A DNA stretch of 64,000 nucleotides from Mortierella sp. BCC40632 (taxonomy: Eukaryota > Mortierellomycota > Mortierellomycetes > Mortierellales > Mortierellaceae), in assembly GCA_011634665.1 (NCBI GenBank), contig WAEK01000004.1:276001-340000 (forward strand), written 5' to 3'. The position numbers were made by a program, and so were the translations under genes. How positions within the stretch are numbered: the stretch's first letter is position 1; each line of letters opens with the position of its first letter. Below the pieces are notes generated by a model, which did not search any database, was not told the origin of the DNA, and saw only the letters and a list, made by a program, of their open reading frames with translations. Below, piece by piece: positions 1-12,262 of this stretch.

Positions 1-2250
1 GTCCCATGTTTGCATGACCCCCTTGTGAACTCCATGGCGCCACTATTAAGCATGAGTCTACGAGAGATCTCCCAAAGGTCATCAGTTATAAGATAGAGCT
101 CCTGTTATGATTCTCTGTCAAACGTGATGGACTAGACTGATCCGATTTGCCCTTTTTTTTTTTCTCTGTTTGGTGGTCTTCCATTGTCGTCCAGTGTTGA
201 TGTTGGATCGACACGAGCCGTGTCTGAGTGAATGCTGGGCGATTTGGCAGTAGATATTACTATAGTCTGTAATTACCAGCCATTTCCTCATCTTGGAGGT
301 CGTCACCAGGTCGGACGCTGAGGTCAATCTCGTACTTGTCTGTCATGTTTGCGTGCTGTCGATGTGCCTGTGCTGGAGGATGAGAGATGATCTCCTTCTC
401 CTCCTGGCCCTTTTGATCGCCCGAAATATCGAGTGTGTCGAACACGTCATTTTTTTTTTTTTTTTTGGCATTCTCAGCCCCGAGAGGCTCCAGATTGGAC
501 GAACAAACTTTGGACAGCATAGGGTCAAGAAAGGAAAACGAAAAAAAAGTGGCGGGTTTCTGAGCAATGGGTCAAGGTGGGCATGCTAGGCAAGGCGAAT
601 GAGGACCCTAAAACAACTCCCCCCTCACACACACTCACACGCCGCTACCAGCACATAAATGTATAGGATCAAGGATGTGTACACTTTCCACACTATGAAA
701 GGTACAACTAGACTGGACTCTAACAGATCATGGTAAGTAGTATATCTGTCCTAGATGTCCGTGTCTCTTCTTTTGTAACGCGCAGTATTATTGATAGGGA
801 GGCGTAAAAGAAGATTATCAAGGCCTTTGCTCGATGACCTTCTGCGGGCGGATACCCTTATTTCATATCAAGTAGCCATGTTTTCTGACAATAGGCCCAC
901 TAGCTATCAGAGATGCGTCTTTTATTCCTAGTGTTCCGTGGAACTCGCTATCAAGGCATCACCACTATCGGATCATTTTTTTTAGGATTGAAATTACCAA
1001 TGAGGCATAGGTGTTGTTGCAGTCATGCTTCTTTCTCTCGTCTTGGCAAGAAGCTTGAGATATGATCTCTTGCGAGCCTCGTTGCAGTGATCTTTGTGAT
1101 GACTTCCAGATTCTTGGTGTGATAAGCTGGGATGAGTAAAGTCATCCTGTGCCCTTTCTGGGATAGTGTTCAGTTGGTTCATTTTTCTCGGTCACAGAAC
1201 AGGGTGTTCCTGATCCAGACTCTCTGTGCTCTCCACGTTTCTCCCTCCATTGCCTGTGTCAGCCATGCTAGAATGCAGAATTGTGAGTCTCTTCTGGAAA
1301 TAACAGGCCATTCCTGCGAGATCATCCTTAGCAATAGTATCTGGGGGATCTTCCATTAGGGCAAAGCTGGTTCGCTCAACTGATAGAAAAAATTATTCCC
1401 CGAGTTATTCGGTCCAGCCAAAAAACCCCATTAATTTGTGGAGCTCACGGTATTGCCAAGAAGGTCGTATTGATTTGTCCTTCTTTTTCTTCCTCCCAAA
1501 AGGCTGACAGATGATAGAGGAATGCGCCAACCCATCACTCTCCTGCTCAGAACTGAAAGAAGAAACTGCGTAGTCATAAAAGAAAGGTCAGGCTGCGGAT
1601 TGATTCTGTGTTCATAACCTTCTTTGGCTCATCCAGGCACTGGTTTTTGCCAGAAGCAAAAATATAGCTGGGGCACTCAGAGGAGTGAGAGAGAAAGAAA
1701 GAAAGAAAGGAAGTAGGTCATGACCCAACGTGGGACTGACATGCTACCTCGGGATGGTAGGTGGTAGGGGAGGGGGTCTGAAGGAATGAGAAATGATTCA
1801 CGGGGAGAGGGGCATTATAATCGGTCGAGACCTGGTTGTGGCTCGGGAGGACAAGAAGGAGGAAATCCCTCTCCTGAGCCCCTGCCACAGTCAGTGTGAT
1901 GCTGGCTGGCCAATGCCCTTTGTTCCTATCGTGCCTGTCAACGGGGGTGTGCGTGTGTACACCGAGCAAAGCACTTTACCACCCCCAACTGGACATAATG
2001 GAGAGTCTACCGATGCACCAATGCGGGCCGCCGCTCCCGAAGAGTGGCGGGTCCACACACACGGTCTGCTTCTGCACCTTTGTTTGCGCCAAGGCTGTTT
2101 TCTGCTTATTCACGTTCATTGTTCTCACTTTCAACCGCCCAAAACCCACACCCCTATTCCTGACACCTGCTTGCTTCTTGTTTCTCGTTCCACCTGCTGT
2201 TCTTTTTCTCGCCACATTCAGCAAACAGCATCCGCCTGCCGTCTGTCGTC
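1..2250. other. Left-edge intergenic region, no firm gene
   Basis: I see no recognisable gene here. One weak candidate on the minus strand (about 68-520) reads as acidic, hydrophilic protein and could be a last intron plus terminal exon, with a possible GTAATT donor near 277, but it matches no family I know. An A-tract (about 450-467) interrupts it. The last 500 bases are pyrimidine-rich and look like promoter and 5' leader for the gene starting at 2251; open frames there (1793-2438) lack coding character. Confidence 0.4.
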
Positions 2251-3063
2251 ATGGACATCTTTTCTCCTCAAATTCCGTCTTCTCTCATTGCTGGCCTCAC
2301 CCTCTACCCACTTTTGTTTGGGATCCTTCGGCGACAGCAATGGACCCGCGACATTCTGCCACCCAAGTCAACATTGCAGAAGCATTACCACCTCTGCAAC
2401 AAGATGGTTGCCTCAACCCATTCAACGGTCATGACTAGCGTAGGCACTTATCTTCTTTTGTCTACAGACTGGTCCAAGTGTGACATCTCCACCTACAAGA
2501 CCCCACTGACACCCTTTCTCGTTGGACTCGAGCTGGGATACCTTGCACAGGATACGGTCTTTGAATTCTATCAACGGGTTCGATTTGGCACTGGGAGCAA
2601 CCTGATTTTGTTCCACCACGTCGCCGTGGTCCTAGGATCTATCTATCATTTACACTCACTCATGCTCAACAACCCAGGACCTTATTTCATCGGGATGTTG
2701 TCTCTTATGAACCTGAGTACCCCTATTCTCCACTTTCGCTGGATGCTCCAAAGCTGTAACCGGACCTTTGCCAACTCACGATTGAAGCGACTCACGGATA
2801 CGGCTTTGGTTGTAAGCTACTTTTGGTGCAGGATTTTTGGCAATTGGTGGATGAGTGTTGCTATTGGCGCAAAGCTTGGCGTCGCCTGGTACCAGACGCC
2901 ATGGCATATTGGAAGGGTCTTTACTGTGACGACGACAACCATGTTTTTCATGAATCTAGTTTGGTGGTTGAGTCTCGCAAAGCAGTACACTCAATCCGTC
3001 TGGAGATTTTACTTTTCTAACCGGCCCAGTTCACAACCACCTCGTTCTAAAAAGATTGAATAG
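2251..3063 (+). CDS. TLC (TRAM-LAG1-CLN8) domain membrane protein
   Basis: This is a single-exon gene of 270 codons including no visible intron. The protein is a polytopic membrane protein with several hydrophobic helices. It carries the TLC-domain signature: an acidic residue in a 'LAQDTVFEFY' stretch (about residue 98), a His-His pair in 'LFHHVAVVLGSIYHLH' (about residue 128), and later aromatic-rich helices. Length and layout fit the TMEM56/TLCD4-like branch rather than ceramide synthases, which are longer and have the Lag motif. Family members act in lipid handling in the ER or plasma membrane; the substrate cannot be read from the sequence. The basic C-terminus ends in KKIE, which resembles a di-lysine ER-retrieval signal but lacks exact spacing proof. 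The start was chosen as the first ATG of the open frame, in a 'cgtcATGg' context after a pyrimidine-rich leader. Confidence 0.85.
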   Translation: MDIFSPQIPSSLIAGLTLYPLLFGILRRQQWTRDILPPKSTLQKHYHLCNKMVASTHSTVMTSVGTYLLLSTDWSKCDISTYKTPLTPFLVGLELGYLAQDTVFEFYQRVRFGTGSNLILFHHVAVVLGSIYHLHSLMLNNPGPYFIGMLSLMNLSTPILHFRWMLQSCNRTFANSRLKRLTDTALVVSYFWCRIFGNWWMSVAIGAKLGVAWYQTPWHIGRVFTVTTTTMFFMNLVWWLSLAKQYTQSVWRFYFSNRPSSQPPRSKKIE

Positions 3064-3516
3064 ATGGCTCTCTATCTCTCCAAATACTCTTCTCGGTTTT
3101 CCTCATTGTGTAGTGTGTGTAATTCTCCCCCATATCCATCTTGTTTCTCTACCATCGGGAACAATAAATTCTGCTGTTTGTTGCTGATGTAGTAGCGTGG
3201 TCAACCCCCCCACTCCCTTTTGGGTCAATATGGATTTGTGGAGAAAGTTTCCCGCTTTGGGCAGTGGGATTATTTCCGGCCGAGTATTGTGAGTTGGATT
3301 TAAGGTATCCGTGGGAATTTCTGCCCTGGGTTTCGGCTCCTCTCCATCTTTTTTTTCTTTTTTGCTTTCTCCCTTCCTCTTCCGCTCTCCTTTGTCGGCC
3401 TAATCTCATTCCCACTCCACTCTCTTCTTTTCCTCTCACCCCCCTAATCAGCAGCCTGTCATTGTTTTTGCAGAAATCTCCTCTCCTCTCTCTCTCCCCT
3501 CTTCTACTCCACCATC

Positions 3517-6502
3517 ATGTCCGCATTCTTGCTCTCTGCTAACAGGGCCGCGCTCCGCATGCGCTGGGGCACATCGGTTCATCCTGTCTCCATGAAACCA
3601 TTCCGGTGGTACTCTACCGAAATTGGTCAGTAAATATCCCGCTTCTTCAACAGTTATCAGCTGTGGTTCAAGACTGCAGCAGTACTAACATGTAATATTC
3701 CTCTACCTCTATCCGAATAGAGCGCAAGCCATTGTTCGACAAGATTCTCATTGCTAATCGGTAGGTATCCCTCCTGCTAGCTGATTGACTTTTGGTCGGT
3801 CGTCGGACAGCTCCACAGTTGAATTTATTGAGGAGAGACAGATCTCGGATCTGTGATTCACTGTCATTAACCACTGGCATTGGTATTCTCCCATCGATCT
3901 GGAATTGGATAGTGGTGAGATCGCTTGCCGAATCATGAGAACTGCCAAGAAGCTCGGAATCAAGACTGTCGCCGTCTTCAGTGATGCCGATAGGAATGCT
4001 CTCCACGTCAAGATGGTATTTTCCTGGGCCAATCCTCTTTCTTCTAAAACGCCTAGACTGGATTTTTATCTTTTTGGTCATTGACAGACCCTTTGTTAAA
4101 TATCCGTGGTTCACCTAGGCTGATGAAGCATATAACATTGGACCTGCAGCCTCTGCTGAGAGTTACCTCAAGATTGACAAGATCATTGAAGTCGCCCGAA
4201 AGACCGGTGCACAGGTATGACTTGATAAAAGAGTAGATGTATAGCGTCCAGATGTTTCGATCTCTAATAGAGAGTGAGAGAGTGAGAGAGTGAGAGTGAG
4301 TGAGACTCACTTCCCGCCGATCTTGCACGCTAATCGAATCTTGTCATTAAAATTTTGAATGGACATTAGGCGATCCACCCTGGTTACGGATTCTTGTCAG
4401 AGAACTCTGCTTTCGCAGACCGCCTTGCCAAGGAGAATATCACGTTTATCGGACCTCCTGGCAGCGCCATGACTGCCATGGGATCGAAGAGCGAGTCAAA
4501 GTTTATTATGCAAGCGGCCAACGTCCCCGTTGTCCCTGGTTATCACGGAGAAAACCAGGATGATGCTTTCTTGAAGGCCGAGGCCGCCAAGATTGGATAC
4601 CCCGTGCTGATCAAGGCCGTCAAGGGTGGTGGAGGAAAGGGAATGCGTATTGTCGACCGCCCCGAGGACTTTGATCTCATGTTGGAGAGCTCGAGACGCG
4701 AGGCCATGAAGTCGTTCAGCGATGACAAAGTGTAGGACTGAGAGACAGCCTAACTTGGAACGTTGATGTGACTCTTGCTCAACCGCCGACAGAAGATACT
4801 AATAGGAATCTTCATGCCTCTGCTTCCCCCTTTCTTTCTTTTAGTTTGGTAGAAAAGTACCTTGTTACACCCCGCCACGTCGAGGTTCAGGTCTTTGCTG
4901 ATACTCTTGGCAACGCCGTCTACCTTTTCGAGCGCGACTGCAGTGTTCAGCGCAGACATCAAAAGATCCTTGAGGAGGCACCAGCTGTAAGTGCAGACCT
5001 AAATGTGTTCCTCTAGCAAGCTATGGAATATTGGTGGTAACAAATGCTTTGGTATAAATGCTAAAAGATTCCCTGCTTCATGTTGACTTTCCGTATATCA
5101 TAGCCCGGACTTTCCGAGGAGTTGAGACGTGACCTCGGAGAGAAGGCTGTTGCTGCAGCCAAGGCTGTCAACTATGTTGGCGCCGGAACAGTCGAGTTCA
5201 TCATGGACAACACTGATCAGAAGTTCTACTTCATGGAGATGAACACTCGTCTTCAGGTCGAGCACCCCATCACAGAGATGATCACTGACACTGATTTGGT
5301 CCAGTGGCAGCTTGAGGTTGCCGCAGGCAACCGTCTCCCCAAGCTCCAGGACGATTTGAAGAAGACTGGATGGTCGTTCGAGGCTCGTATCTATGCCGAG
5401 AACCCAAACAACAACTTCTTGCCAGATGTGGGTCCTCTTCTCCATGTTCGTACTCCTGAGGCTTCCGAGAGTGTTCGTTTGGAGACTGGATTCGTCCAGG
5501 GCGATGAGATCTCTGTCCATTACGATCCCATGATCGCCAAGTTGGTTGTCCATGGCGAGGACCGAACGGCCGCTCTCCGTATTTTGCGCAAGGCTCTGAG
5601 CGAATACGAGGTTGTTGGATTGAACACCAACATTGAATTCCTGAAGACCTTGGCCTCCCACCCTGCATTCATCGCTGGTGAGGTTGAGACAGGATTCATC
5701 AAGAAGTATGAGAGTGATATGTTCAAGCCTGCACCTCCTTTGGACCCTGCTGCAGTTGCTCAGGCTTCGCTCTCGGTCGTCTTGAGGGATCTCGAGGCCT
5801 CAAAGCAGGCAGCCATCCTTGCCAAGGATGGAGCCTCGCCTTTTACCGTCCTCCCTGGTCTCCGCTTGAACCAGACCAGTGAACAGCAGCTTGCCTTCAA
5901 GCTTGAGGACCAGGATGTCAAGGTCGGAGTTGAGTTCAACCATGACGGAACTTTCAACGTTCGTGTTCAGACACCCAACAAAGTGACGCTGTTTGAGAAC
6001 GTCATGGCCAAGCTTGCTGGCGAGAGCAGCATCATCTCTGAGATTGCGAACCATCGCAGCAAGACCAGCGTTGTCCAGGAGGGCGACCAGGTCCACGTTT
6101 TCTCCGAAGATGGCAAGGTTACTCTTGATATCCCTCAGCCCAAGTACTTGACAGTTGGCAAGGAGGAGAAGGCTGGAAGCTTGCGCACCCCAATGCCATG
6201 CAAGATCTCACAAGTGATGTGCAAGCCTGGTGACAAGGTCGTAAAGGGCCAGGCTCTTGTCATTTTGGAGGCAATGAAGATGGAGGTAAGTCTCTTTAGT
6301 TGCTTCTCATTTAAACACCCTACCTTACCTTTTAACTTGAAACAAACGCTGACCAATTCCTAAAAAATCCCAACTTTCATAGCACATCATCAAGTCGCCC
6401 ATTGACGGTGTGGTTTCAGATGTCTTCTTCAAGCTTGGTGACATGGTTGCGGAAAACAAGTCCTTGATTGCGTTCGAGGAGACTGAGGAGAACAAGGCTT
6501 AA
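3517..6502 (+). CDS. MCCA: Methylcrotonyl-CoA carboxylase alpha (biotin-containing) subunit, mitochondrial
   Basis: Eight exons join in frame to 717 residues: 3517-3625, 3721-3760, 3913-4015, 4119-4214, 4370-4731, 4845-4986, 5104-6285, 6383-6502. The enzyme carboxylates biotin with ATP and bicarbonate, then 3-methylcrotonyl-CoA with the beta subunit, in mitochondrial leucine breakdown. The first 35 residues are Arg/Ser/Ala rich with no acidic residue, as in a mitochondrial transit peptide. A biotin-carboxylase N-domain follows ('KILIANRGEIACRI'), then the ATP-grasp glycine loop KGGGGKGM (about residues 201-208), CSVQRRHQK (about 270) and the [11 protein letters not shown] motif (about 329). 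The C-terminal biotinyl domain has AMKME with the target lysine near residue 676, exactly at the last exon junction. Length and the BT-type linker favour MCC over propionyl-CoA carboxylase or pyruvate carboxylase. No break or missing catalytic residue is seen. Confidence 0.95.
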
Positions 6503-7617
6503 GAAAGTTATTAGCGAGAGTCATTATTTAGAACTGGAATAGAAACCGAATACAAATTTCAATCATTGCAATTACAACGAACAGAAGGGTGGGATCTTGC
6601 TATAGAAAGAGGAAGGACAAGGAATGATACAGGAGATTGCCACAGGTATTGGGTGATCCCTTTCTCGCGACAAAGCAATGAGTTGCCAGACCTTTTTTTT
6701 TTTTTTGTTTCTTGCAAGAGGTGAGAGATAACATGACGATTCTCTGCGAAGGATCGTCGACCTCCTCCACTAACCATATGCAAACTGGCAAATCGCCAAC
6801 GTTCTCCTTCCTTCCCTGGTTCGCAAACTGTTTTTCATTGCACACCCTGTCACTCCTCTTCCCTACTCAGGTGGAAGTTGAAGGGAAAAAAGATGACAGG
6901 TGATTTTCAACGCTGCCTTATGCAAATGACTCTCTATTCCTTTGTACGTTTATCTATTAAAAAAGAATGGTTAAACAGTGACCTCGTCAGAAGCATGAAC
7001 ATGCAAGATCCAAGAAATCGTCCTTATCAGGAAATCAATGTCCCATCTTCGGCATGACATTGTGAACACAGGAATGCGAAGCTCTTTCTATAAATTTCTA
7101 CCTTCTCCCTCCCTCTCTCTCTCTCTCTCTCTCTTGCTATTACTATCAAGAGAGGCAACAAGGAGAATGAAAGATAGATATTTCTGAACCTTCATTGCTA
7201 AACAAAGGCTACTCGTGATACAGAAACAAGCAGTTGGTCTGAAGCTCGCTCACCTGTGTAGAAAGCAAGAGACAGTCAGTATCAACTGTCCATCGACTCC
7301 TTAGCGCTTGCTTCCTCCTTCCTTTAACCTCTCTCTTTCTCTTCACGCTCCAAATACTATAGACAAATAGATGTAGTACGCACTTTTCTGAGTCTTATTA
7401 CCTCCTTGTTAGCCGCTGCTCTTAAGCAAGCTGAAAGATGGCAAGCCAGTGTCTATTGTCACTGTTGTGCATGGGTTATCCCTACATTCTTTACTGGTAA
7501 AATCGGTATCCATAGGCTTTCTTTTAATGCCTATGCTACATTTGGTTGTCAAGCATTTGTGCTTTTACTCGGATAGCGACCTAAATATTCCTTCGATAGA
7601 GTACTTGACCTCGGTAT
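6503..7617. other. Convergent intergenic region
   Basis: This region separates the 3' ends of the carboxylase gene and RAE1. It contains a T-tract (about 6692-6705), a CT microsatellite (about 7112-7133) and AT-rich sequence suited to transcript ends. Short frames here (6712-6903, 7449-7637) show no family similarity. Confidence 0.5.
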
Positions 7618-9479
7618 CTACTTTTTCCTTGGCTTGATATCTGTCTCCTGAACAGGACAGAGCTTGATGACATTCTTGTCTGTCGTAGCACCAGAGTACC
7701 CCTGTTTGATTGAAGTAGACAGATAAATGTTAGACACATGAGTTGGTTCTATTTGAGAGAGCTGTGGACCTCATTAACTCAGATCATCTCTTCAATCAGC
7801 AGAGTGTGAAAGAGAGAGAGAGAGAGAGAGACTCGCAAACATACCCTGCTCCAATCGTAGCTGACAGCATAGGCGTAAATCGAGCCATTCCTGTTAAATG
7901 TTGCGGTTGAAATTGGTCCATCTTGCTTGTTAAAGACCTTAAGCTTCTGCTTCGAGTCCTTATCCCAGAACGTAAAGCTTCCATCTGATCCAGCGGTTGC
8001 AAATGTTCCAAAAATAGGGTGAAAAGAAATGGCGTTGATTGCATAAACATTCGAGTCCCTTGCTGCCGGTGCTCCATCACGGTGACATTTGAACGAGAAG
8101 TTTCCTCTGCGGACCGGAAAAAAAAAAAAAAAAGGAGCAAAGGGTTCGGTCAACATATATGATTTTCAGATCACACAACCAATCTCTCCGATACACGCCT
8201 TTTCAATACCCCCGTTAGAAAAGACGAAGCAAGACGAAATCACAAAGAGAGTACTTACTGGCTATCCTTGGTGTCAGTATATTGGATGGCAACACGGCCT
8301 TCGATACTTCCGATAGCAAAGCCTCCTCCAGCCGAGAAACAAGATACAACACGGGTTTGCAATTTGAGCGGGCTTTCCATGGTTCTAAAAGGTACTGCTG
8401 GGTTGCTCATATCATACATTGAGATAGAGCGGTCCGCCATAGCAGCAACAAGTAGGGAACCATGCGTATCCATGGAGTAGAGTCGATCGCTTAGAGCTAC
8501 TGTTGAGACAGGGGTCTGTTGTCTGAGATCCCAGTACTTGATGGAGTAAGCGAAGAGTGGCGAAGTGCGATTAGAGAGACTGTAGTAACCATTTCATTGG
8601 ATGGGGATTGAAGCATGATAAAAGCTGCGGAAATGGTGGCAAAATGACTAACTTTGATGGTCTTGTCCCAGCTTCCAGTAGCGACGATATTAAGACTGCC
8701 ATCAATCCAGCGCAAGCCTTTGATGGGTTGGTCGTGTTTCGCGAATTGCGTGGGCTGCATTGTTGTCACATCAAATACTCTTCCTGCATTATCAGCTCCT
8801 CCCGATGCCAACTTGGTTCCATCCTGTTCTCCAAAGTGGTTTGTTGGAAAGGACAAATATTAGTTTCCAATGCTAGAGCTCTGATCATGAAGTGTATCTC
8901 GAATAAACAGGAGTACTCTTACCATACTCCACTGGCAGCATAGAACTGGTGCCTCATGTTGATACATGGCTTTTGCTACCGTAGACCCATCGCCCATCAC
9001 TTCCCAGATACGGACCTAATATGTCAAAAAAAAAAAAAAAAGCGATGCGGAATGGAGTAGAACCGACAAATTTCAGTTCATTGGTTAGAATCCAATAGCG
9101 AGATGACGTTTGTCCAACAGGGTCCTGTCACATTGCAACAATTCCTGAAGGATCCTAGCTAATCACCTCGTTGCTCCATGAAGCTGCTGCCAAAAGGTCG
9201 GCTGTCTTTGAGAATGAAAGATCTGACACTCCATCGATTGGTGGATTGAGGACCTATTTAGATGATGTCAAGAAAAAAAGGAAAGAATGATCAGTAGTCG
9301 AGACGATTAGCGAAAACAGGACTTGATAGTCTTTCAAGGACACGCGTATTCGTTCGAGGAGTGGTCGTGAATCGTGAAAATAAGCTAGTAGAGTCAGAGC
9401 CCCCAGCGCGATTACGCGTGTCTCGAAAAGAGAGACTTGCCTCAATGTCTTTTGGCTGGTTTTGGTTAGCGAGCATCAT
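7618..9479 (-). CDS. RAE1: mRNA export factor Rae1/Gle2, WD40 beta-propeller
   Basis: Seven exons on the minus strand join to 337 residues: 9479-9441, 9253-9167, 9015-8923, 8823-8653, 8536-8259, 8106-7845, 7701-7618. Rae1 is a nuclear-pore WD40 protein that docks on the Nup98 GLEBS motif and works in mRNA export and the spindle. The product starts 'VLNPPIDGVSDLSFS', continues with WD blades ending in 'SWSNEVRIWEV', 'GGADNAGRVFDV', 'TGSWDKTIKYWDLR', then 'CFSAGGGFAIGSIEGRVAIQY', 'NFSFKCHR', and 'VYAINAISFHPIFGTFATAGSDG', all hallmarks of Rae1 rather than Bub3. The C-terminus 'GYSGATTDKNVIKLCPV' is also family-typical. Intron 1 uses a GC donor (GAG|GCAAGT) instead of GT. Several introns carry A-tracts. 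A second ATG follows the first directly. It is divergent from the arrestin gene at 10865. Confidence 0.95.
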
Positions 9480-10864
9480 CTTGTTGAGAGTGGATATCGG
9501 GTGGCAAAGGTCTCGAATGGATGATGCTTTATGAGGCTAGAGTTGTGGGGATGGGAGATGTCAAGGAGACTTTTTCGCTTTCCCTTCCCAGAACGGACTG
9601 CTTTTAGATTCCAAGAGACGGTGGCTAAGAGGAATCAGAGAGGTATTTAAGCGAGCCTAGAGCACCTTCGTTTTTTTTTTTTTTTTTTTTTTTTCTTCTT
9701 TTTTCACCACAAAACTATAGCACAGTCCTTTTTCCCTCACAGGTGAACTTCTTGCCCCTTCACTTCCCACACTTGGTTTTCTTCACGTGTGTCCTTTCTC
9801 ATTCATTGTCGGGAGACCAACCGCAGAATCGCACATTGAAGCATTACACTTCTACGATGCGGCAGGAAGAAGAGCTTGCCTCTTCTTCTTGACCTCACCT
9901 TCATACTTGAAATGCTTTAGGGAAAGTCCTCGGACCTATCGGCAGAAATGTCACCAGTAACTGTCTTTATAAGCTCTGCCCCAGCCGATCGATCTCTTTG
10001 AATATGGGCCAAGATCCAGTCTCGCAAGAGACTTGGAGACTGCTCCATAGGGATCTATTGCTGGTTTTTTGGCTCAGCGATGGTCTTGGTGTTTAACAGT
10101 TATGCGATTGCGATTGCCTTCCCGGCCTTTGGGCCTTGGGAAGGTGATTGTAACAGAACGAGGCTCACTCGCACCCTTGGTCTCCCCCCTCCAATGTTCA
10201 GAAAGGCCTCGTGAAGACGTGGTGAAGTGTAGTAAGAAGGTGATGGGATCAGGCTGCGCTTTTTTTTTCTTTTTTCTTTTTTTTCTTAAACCCAAACAAT
10301 AACAAATGGTGGAGAATCGTGACGTACGTGAGCGGAGGGAAGAGGGGTGTATTCAATGCAGGTCCAGGATGGGAGGGCAGAACCATGTCCCTGATTGGTG
10401 AACTCTGTCGGAGATTGAATTGATGTCTTTCGTGTGACGACGGGCATTATTCACAAGAGGTGGCAGATACTTCCGACCCTTGACGCTGATAAAAGGGCCC
10501 GAGCCCTATTATCCCTTATTGTTCAATCCTCCTGATCAATGAGCCCCATTTGGCTAGGCCCGCGGGGCGCAAGCTATCTTGACCACGGTTGGACCTTGGA
10601 CGATGATTTAGACCATATGCAATAAACACCCGAGCAAACATTCAAGTTTTGCAAGAGCCCTTTACAGATATGAACTATTAGTCCCTGACCCAAACCCTGG
10701 TCATCAGTTTATTTTGCTTTTGGTTTTCTCCACCTCCTTACCGCTTTGCTCTCCTTAATGTAGTGACTTGGCTAACCTTGGTATATTAGGAGGCTCCTTT
10801 CCTTCGAGCCCCTCGCTTTTCCTTTCGCCAACATTTTATCATACACACCCCAATACCCATACTG
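9480..10864. promoter_or_regulatory. Divergent intergenic/promoter region between RAE1 and arrestin gene 1
   Basis: The region lies between two divergently transcribed genes, so it must hold both promoters. It includes a T22 tract at about 9671-9693 close to the RAE1 start, a T-rich tract at 10260-10287, and a pyrimidine-rich stretch just upstream of 10865. No specific transcription-factor site can be supported, and no gene is seen. Confidence 0.5.
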
Positions 10865-12262
10865 ATGAAGCACCTATCTCTGGAGGCAACATTAGCTACC
10901 AAAGAGTCCTACACTGTGGACTTTCTGGGACCCCCCGGAGCCAACAAACACAAGGTTGAAGGCACGCTGAGGCTACAAGTTCAGAAGACCATGCAATTGA
11001 AGCAATTAACAGTAACGTTTGTTGGGCAAGGTAACAACAACCGACCAAAAAAAAAAAAAAGTTCTTGTGGGACCAAAGTTATCCTTGCTGGGTCATTATT
11101 CCCATATTTACTTCGCTCATACGTTTATTTTATTCTCCTCTCTCAATCCACCCTCAGCGTATGCTATCATAATTGGTGGTTCAAGACTACGAGTGAGGAG
11201 CGAACCTATCAACATCGACAAGGTTGAGGCAAGCTTGATCTCAGAACCAACACTCTTTCAGCCAGGAGAATACATAATGCCATTTCAATGGCTACTACCA
11301 GGGGACATTGCGACTACAGACAGCTCAAAGCTGAAGAGTTCAACACTCGAATTGGAGTATTTTGTAGTCGCACAGGCTACACAGAGTGGACTATTGCCAC
11401 GCAAGAAACGGTTCAAAAAACGATTGACACTCCGTCGTCGGATCGCCCAGACAGCCTCCACTACCAATGAGGATGCACATTTCTTTGCTAAACGAGATCA
11501 CAAGTTTGAATGCTCACTCTATGCACCCAAGTTTGTGGGACTGGACCGTGCCAGGGTCTCATTTGGTGTGTATATGCATCCGTTTACTCAGGAATACCGA
11601 GTCAAAGAAATTCAAGCTATGGCTATCCAGAATGAGTTCATTGAGTTTGACAGTGATACCAATGCCCCGTCCCGAAGAGGAAAAAGATATGCGTAAGCTC
11701 TTGAAAAAACCGTTCTAACGAAGAGAGGAAAAAAAGAGTTTACCCCTGGAAGTAATAGATGGTCATTTCACTCCGCTAACAATTCATTCACCTTGAACTT
11801 CACTCGTATAGCTCACCAAGTAAGGATGGTGAGATGGCTGAAGGAATGCAACGAGAGCCAGAGATGACAATTGGCTACTTGTTCAACTCTCGAGCGATAT
11901 CGGATAACATTTCAATCCCCAACCCGGACCAAGAGAAGTTTGTGACAGCATGGGGCCGAGAGATTCCTATTGCCGTTGATCTTCCCCTCCATAAGGAGAC
12001 CATGGTGCCTTCTGAATTTTTGACCTGGATTAAGGTGGGCCACTCGATCAAGTTCACAGTAGTCTTTGCAGACGAGACAATTAAACCACTTGTAGTCAAG
12101 GCCCCATTCACGTTGGCGCACATCGATAGTCTTCCATTTACTCAGGGAGCTTCGATGCAGGGACAAGTAACGACTCAAGAGATTGAAAACGCAGTGAACG
12201 CCCTGCAACCCCGTGACAAAACCTCGGTCCCTACCGATCGACTTGTGAATGCCTGTGCCTAA
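10865..12262 (+). CDS. Arrestin-fold protein (tandem copy 1)
   Basis: Three exons (10865-11030, 11158-11692, 11812-12262) join in frame to 383 residues. The product has the two-lobed beta-sandwich pattern of arrestins: an N-terminal segment with 'SYTVDFLGPPGANKHKVEGTLRL' character (shown here in part), alternating strands with 'LFQPGEYIMPFQWLLPGD', and a C-terminal lobe around 'EFLTWIKVGHSIKFTV'. Fungal alpha-arrestins link plasma-membrane transporters to Nedd4-type ubiquitin ligases, usually through PPxY motifs. I do not see a PPxY motif, so the partner is unknown. Intron 1 (phase 1) holds an A14 tract and intron 2 is phase 2, matching the next gene. The start is the first ATG in frame with a well-conserved beginning; a short upstream exon cannot be excluded. 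Confidence 0.8.

Noticed and set aside
1793..2438. Two overlapping frames of 180 and 213 residues
   Set aside because: They overlap each other and the start of the TLC gene, are pyrimidine-rich leader sequence, and show no family resemblance.
5098..5668. Long minus-strand frames inside the carboxylase
   Set aside because: Shadow frames of the strongly biased MCCA coding exon.
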